Source: Rhodospirillales bacterium (GTDB taxonomy: Bacteria > Pseudomonadota > Alphaproteobacteria > Rhodospirillales > Magnetospirillaceae). Taken from it: a stretch of DNA of 7,626 nt. The DNA lies in NCBI GenBank assembly GCA_030040955.1, contig JASHSH010000040.1:1-7626 (forward strand), written 5' to 3'. Each line of letters starts with the position of its first letter. Position 1 is the stretch's first letter. This document shows positions 6,586 to 7,626 of the stretch, in pieces. The notes under the pieces are model-generated. The model had not been told where the DNA came from, did no database searches, and saw only the letters and a program-made list of their open reading frames with translations. The translations under genes were made by a program, and so were the position numbers.

Positions 6586-7626
6586 CTAGCCGACCTTGGG
6601 CGGGGCCGGCAGCGGCGGCCAGGCGGGGATCGCCGCCTGATTCCGCTCGATCTCCAGAAACAGCGGAGCTTGCGCGCTGCCGATATCGAGAACGAAGCCC
6701 AGATTCTTCCAGTTGGCGACCATCTGCCAATCCGAAAGCGAGGCGCCTTCGCCGGTGCCGGACTGGTTGCCGACCAGACGTGTCCATTGGAAGTAGTTGG
6801 ACTGCTGCGCGTCCGCGGCGGACGGGAAGATCGAGTAGGGTCGCTGCGCCGGCCACCACCAGTAATTCCCGCCGTCGACCGGCTGCTGCGAACACTCGTT
6901 GAAATCGGCCTGCCAGGGTTGCGCCATGTATTTGGTCAGATCGCCCGGCTCGACGCCGTTCGAATAGTCGTTGTCGGCGCCATTCGTCAGCGTCAGCCCG
7001 CCGGTGACATCCTTGTGGCGGATGCGGAACGCGTCGGAAATCGAGAAATTGGCGGGCAGCGGCCGATAGAGGGTCGGATTGCGGCAGATCCAGGTGATCT
7101 CGATTCCCGGACAGAATGCCCCGCCGACGCAGTTCATCAGATTCGCCCGGTCGAGCAGCGCTCCCTCGCCCTCCGCCGCCGGCGGCGCGTTGGACACGAT
7201 GCCGTTGGCGAACTGGCCGAGCAGGAAGAATTGCGTCTGCGTCAGAGTCAGATATTTCGAAGGCGTGTCCGGGGTCAGCGGATTGTCGCCCGCGATGATC
7301 GGCATCCGGGTCGGACCGGCGTTCGGATCTTTCGGATCGCGAATGAGCCCGAGATCGTGGCTCTTGAACTGCGCCGGCGTGGCCGACGGAATCGCCGCAT
7401 GCTGGCTTCGTCCGAAAGCCGATATCGCGGCCACGAACCGGTACAAATTGGGTCGGACTCGAATCGGATCGATCTCCGAGGCCGCGTTCGGCTGGTATGC
7501 CGCTTGAAAACTGCCATTGGCAAACAGTTTCGGATTGAGCCCGAAATTGCGGACGAACAAGTCGTAGATCGTGTCGTAGAGGCTCACCAAATTCACGATC
7601 TGCGGCGCGAACTTGGGCGGCACGCA
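6586..7626 (-). CDS. LodA/GoxA-family CTQ-dependent amino acid oxidase (C-terminal part; 5' end beyond window)
   Basis: The last 346 residues of a quinoprotein oxidase are present; full members have roughly 650-800 residues, so about half or more lies past the right edge. The frame runs open to the window end, so the first codon here is not the start. Family landmarks are PPKFAPQIVNLVSLYD (fragment 3-18), MPIIAGDNP (108-116), NCVGGAFCPGIE (165-176), PWQADF (237-242) and WWWPAQRP (256-263). LodA builds its cofactor from Cys516 and Trp581. Here W238 in PWQADF is the likely Trp. C172, 66 residues before it, or C166, 72 before it, is the likely Cys. Characterised relatives oxidise the epsilon-amine of lysine or the alpha-amine of glycine, releasing hydrogen peroxide and ammonia, but the substrate cannot be told from this fragment. 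The adjacent LodB-like gene strongly supports the family call. Confidence 0.88.
   Translation of the reverse strand, partial: CVPPKFAPQIVNLVSLYDTIYDLFVRNFGLNPKLFANGSFQAAYQPNAASEIDPIRVRPNLYRFVAAISAFGRSQHAAIPSATPAQFKSHDLGLIRDPKDPNAGPTRMPIIAGDNPLTPDTPSKYLTLTQTQFFLLGQFANGIVSNAPPAAEGEGALLDRANLMNCVGGAFCPGIEITWICRNPTLYRPLPANFSISDAFRIRHKDVTGGLTLTNGADNDYSNGVEPGDLTKYMAQPWQADFNECSQQPVDGGNYWWWPAQRPYSIFPSAADAQQSNYFQWTRLVGNQSGTGEGASLSDWQMVANWKNLGFVLDIGSAQAPLFLEIERNQAAIPAWPPLPAPPKVG

Noticed and set aside
4211..6895. A continuous 894-codon open frame on the minus strand joining the hypothetical membrane protein to sequence overlapping the LodB-like and LodA-like genes
   Set aside because: The upstream portion is Arg/Gly/Ala-rich frame shadow of the LodB-like gene, which has clear motifs in its own frame. 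Only the part from 5347 down looks like protein and has a ribosome site.

Overview
The window is high in G+C, with coding on the minus strand throughout. It suggests a proteobacterium, most likely an alphaproteobacterium. This rests on the gene families, on the compact gene arrangement, and on a promoter resembling the RpoE/ChrR (ECF11-type) class known from Rhodobacter. No rRNA, tRNA, CRISPR array, insertion sequence or long repeat was seen.

Right part (about 4211-7626, read right to left). First comes the C-terminal 346 residues of a LodA/GoxA-family quinoprotein oxidase, whose cysteine tryptophylquinone (CTQ) cofactor is made from its own Cys and Trp. A LodB-type flavoprotein follows 24 bases later; this family is needed to mature the oxidase. 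After an 83-base gap comes a 378-residue two-transmembrane protein that I cannot assign. Its base composition is clearly lower in G+C than its neighbours, so it looks like a later arrival behind the lodAB-like pair.

Middle (3961-4210). A 250-base gap holds no credible gene. It contains a sequence TGATCC-18 bases-TATTG on the minus strand, 61 bases upstream of the next gene, which fits an ECF sigma factor promoter of the singlet-oxygen stress type.

Left part (1-3960). A tight four-gene operon follows: FAD-dependent amine-oxidase-like flavoprotein, DUF1365 protein, SAM-dependent cyclopropane-fatty-acid-synthase-like methyltransferase, and a DUF1295/steroid-5-alpha-reductase-like membrane protein cut by the left edge. 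The three junctions overlap by 4, 14 and 4 bases, so the products are probably made in coordination. The first and third genes correspond to the two domains fused in plant cyclopropane fatty acid synthases. The likely shared role is modification of unsaturated acyl chains already in membrane phospholipids, induced by oxidative or photo-oxidative stress. The methyltransferase has Ser and Gln where E. coli Cfa has active-site Cys and His, so its product may not be a cyclopropane. A methylated or furan-type fatty acid is a reasonable hypothesis, not a demonstrated one.
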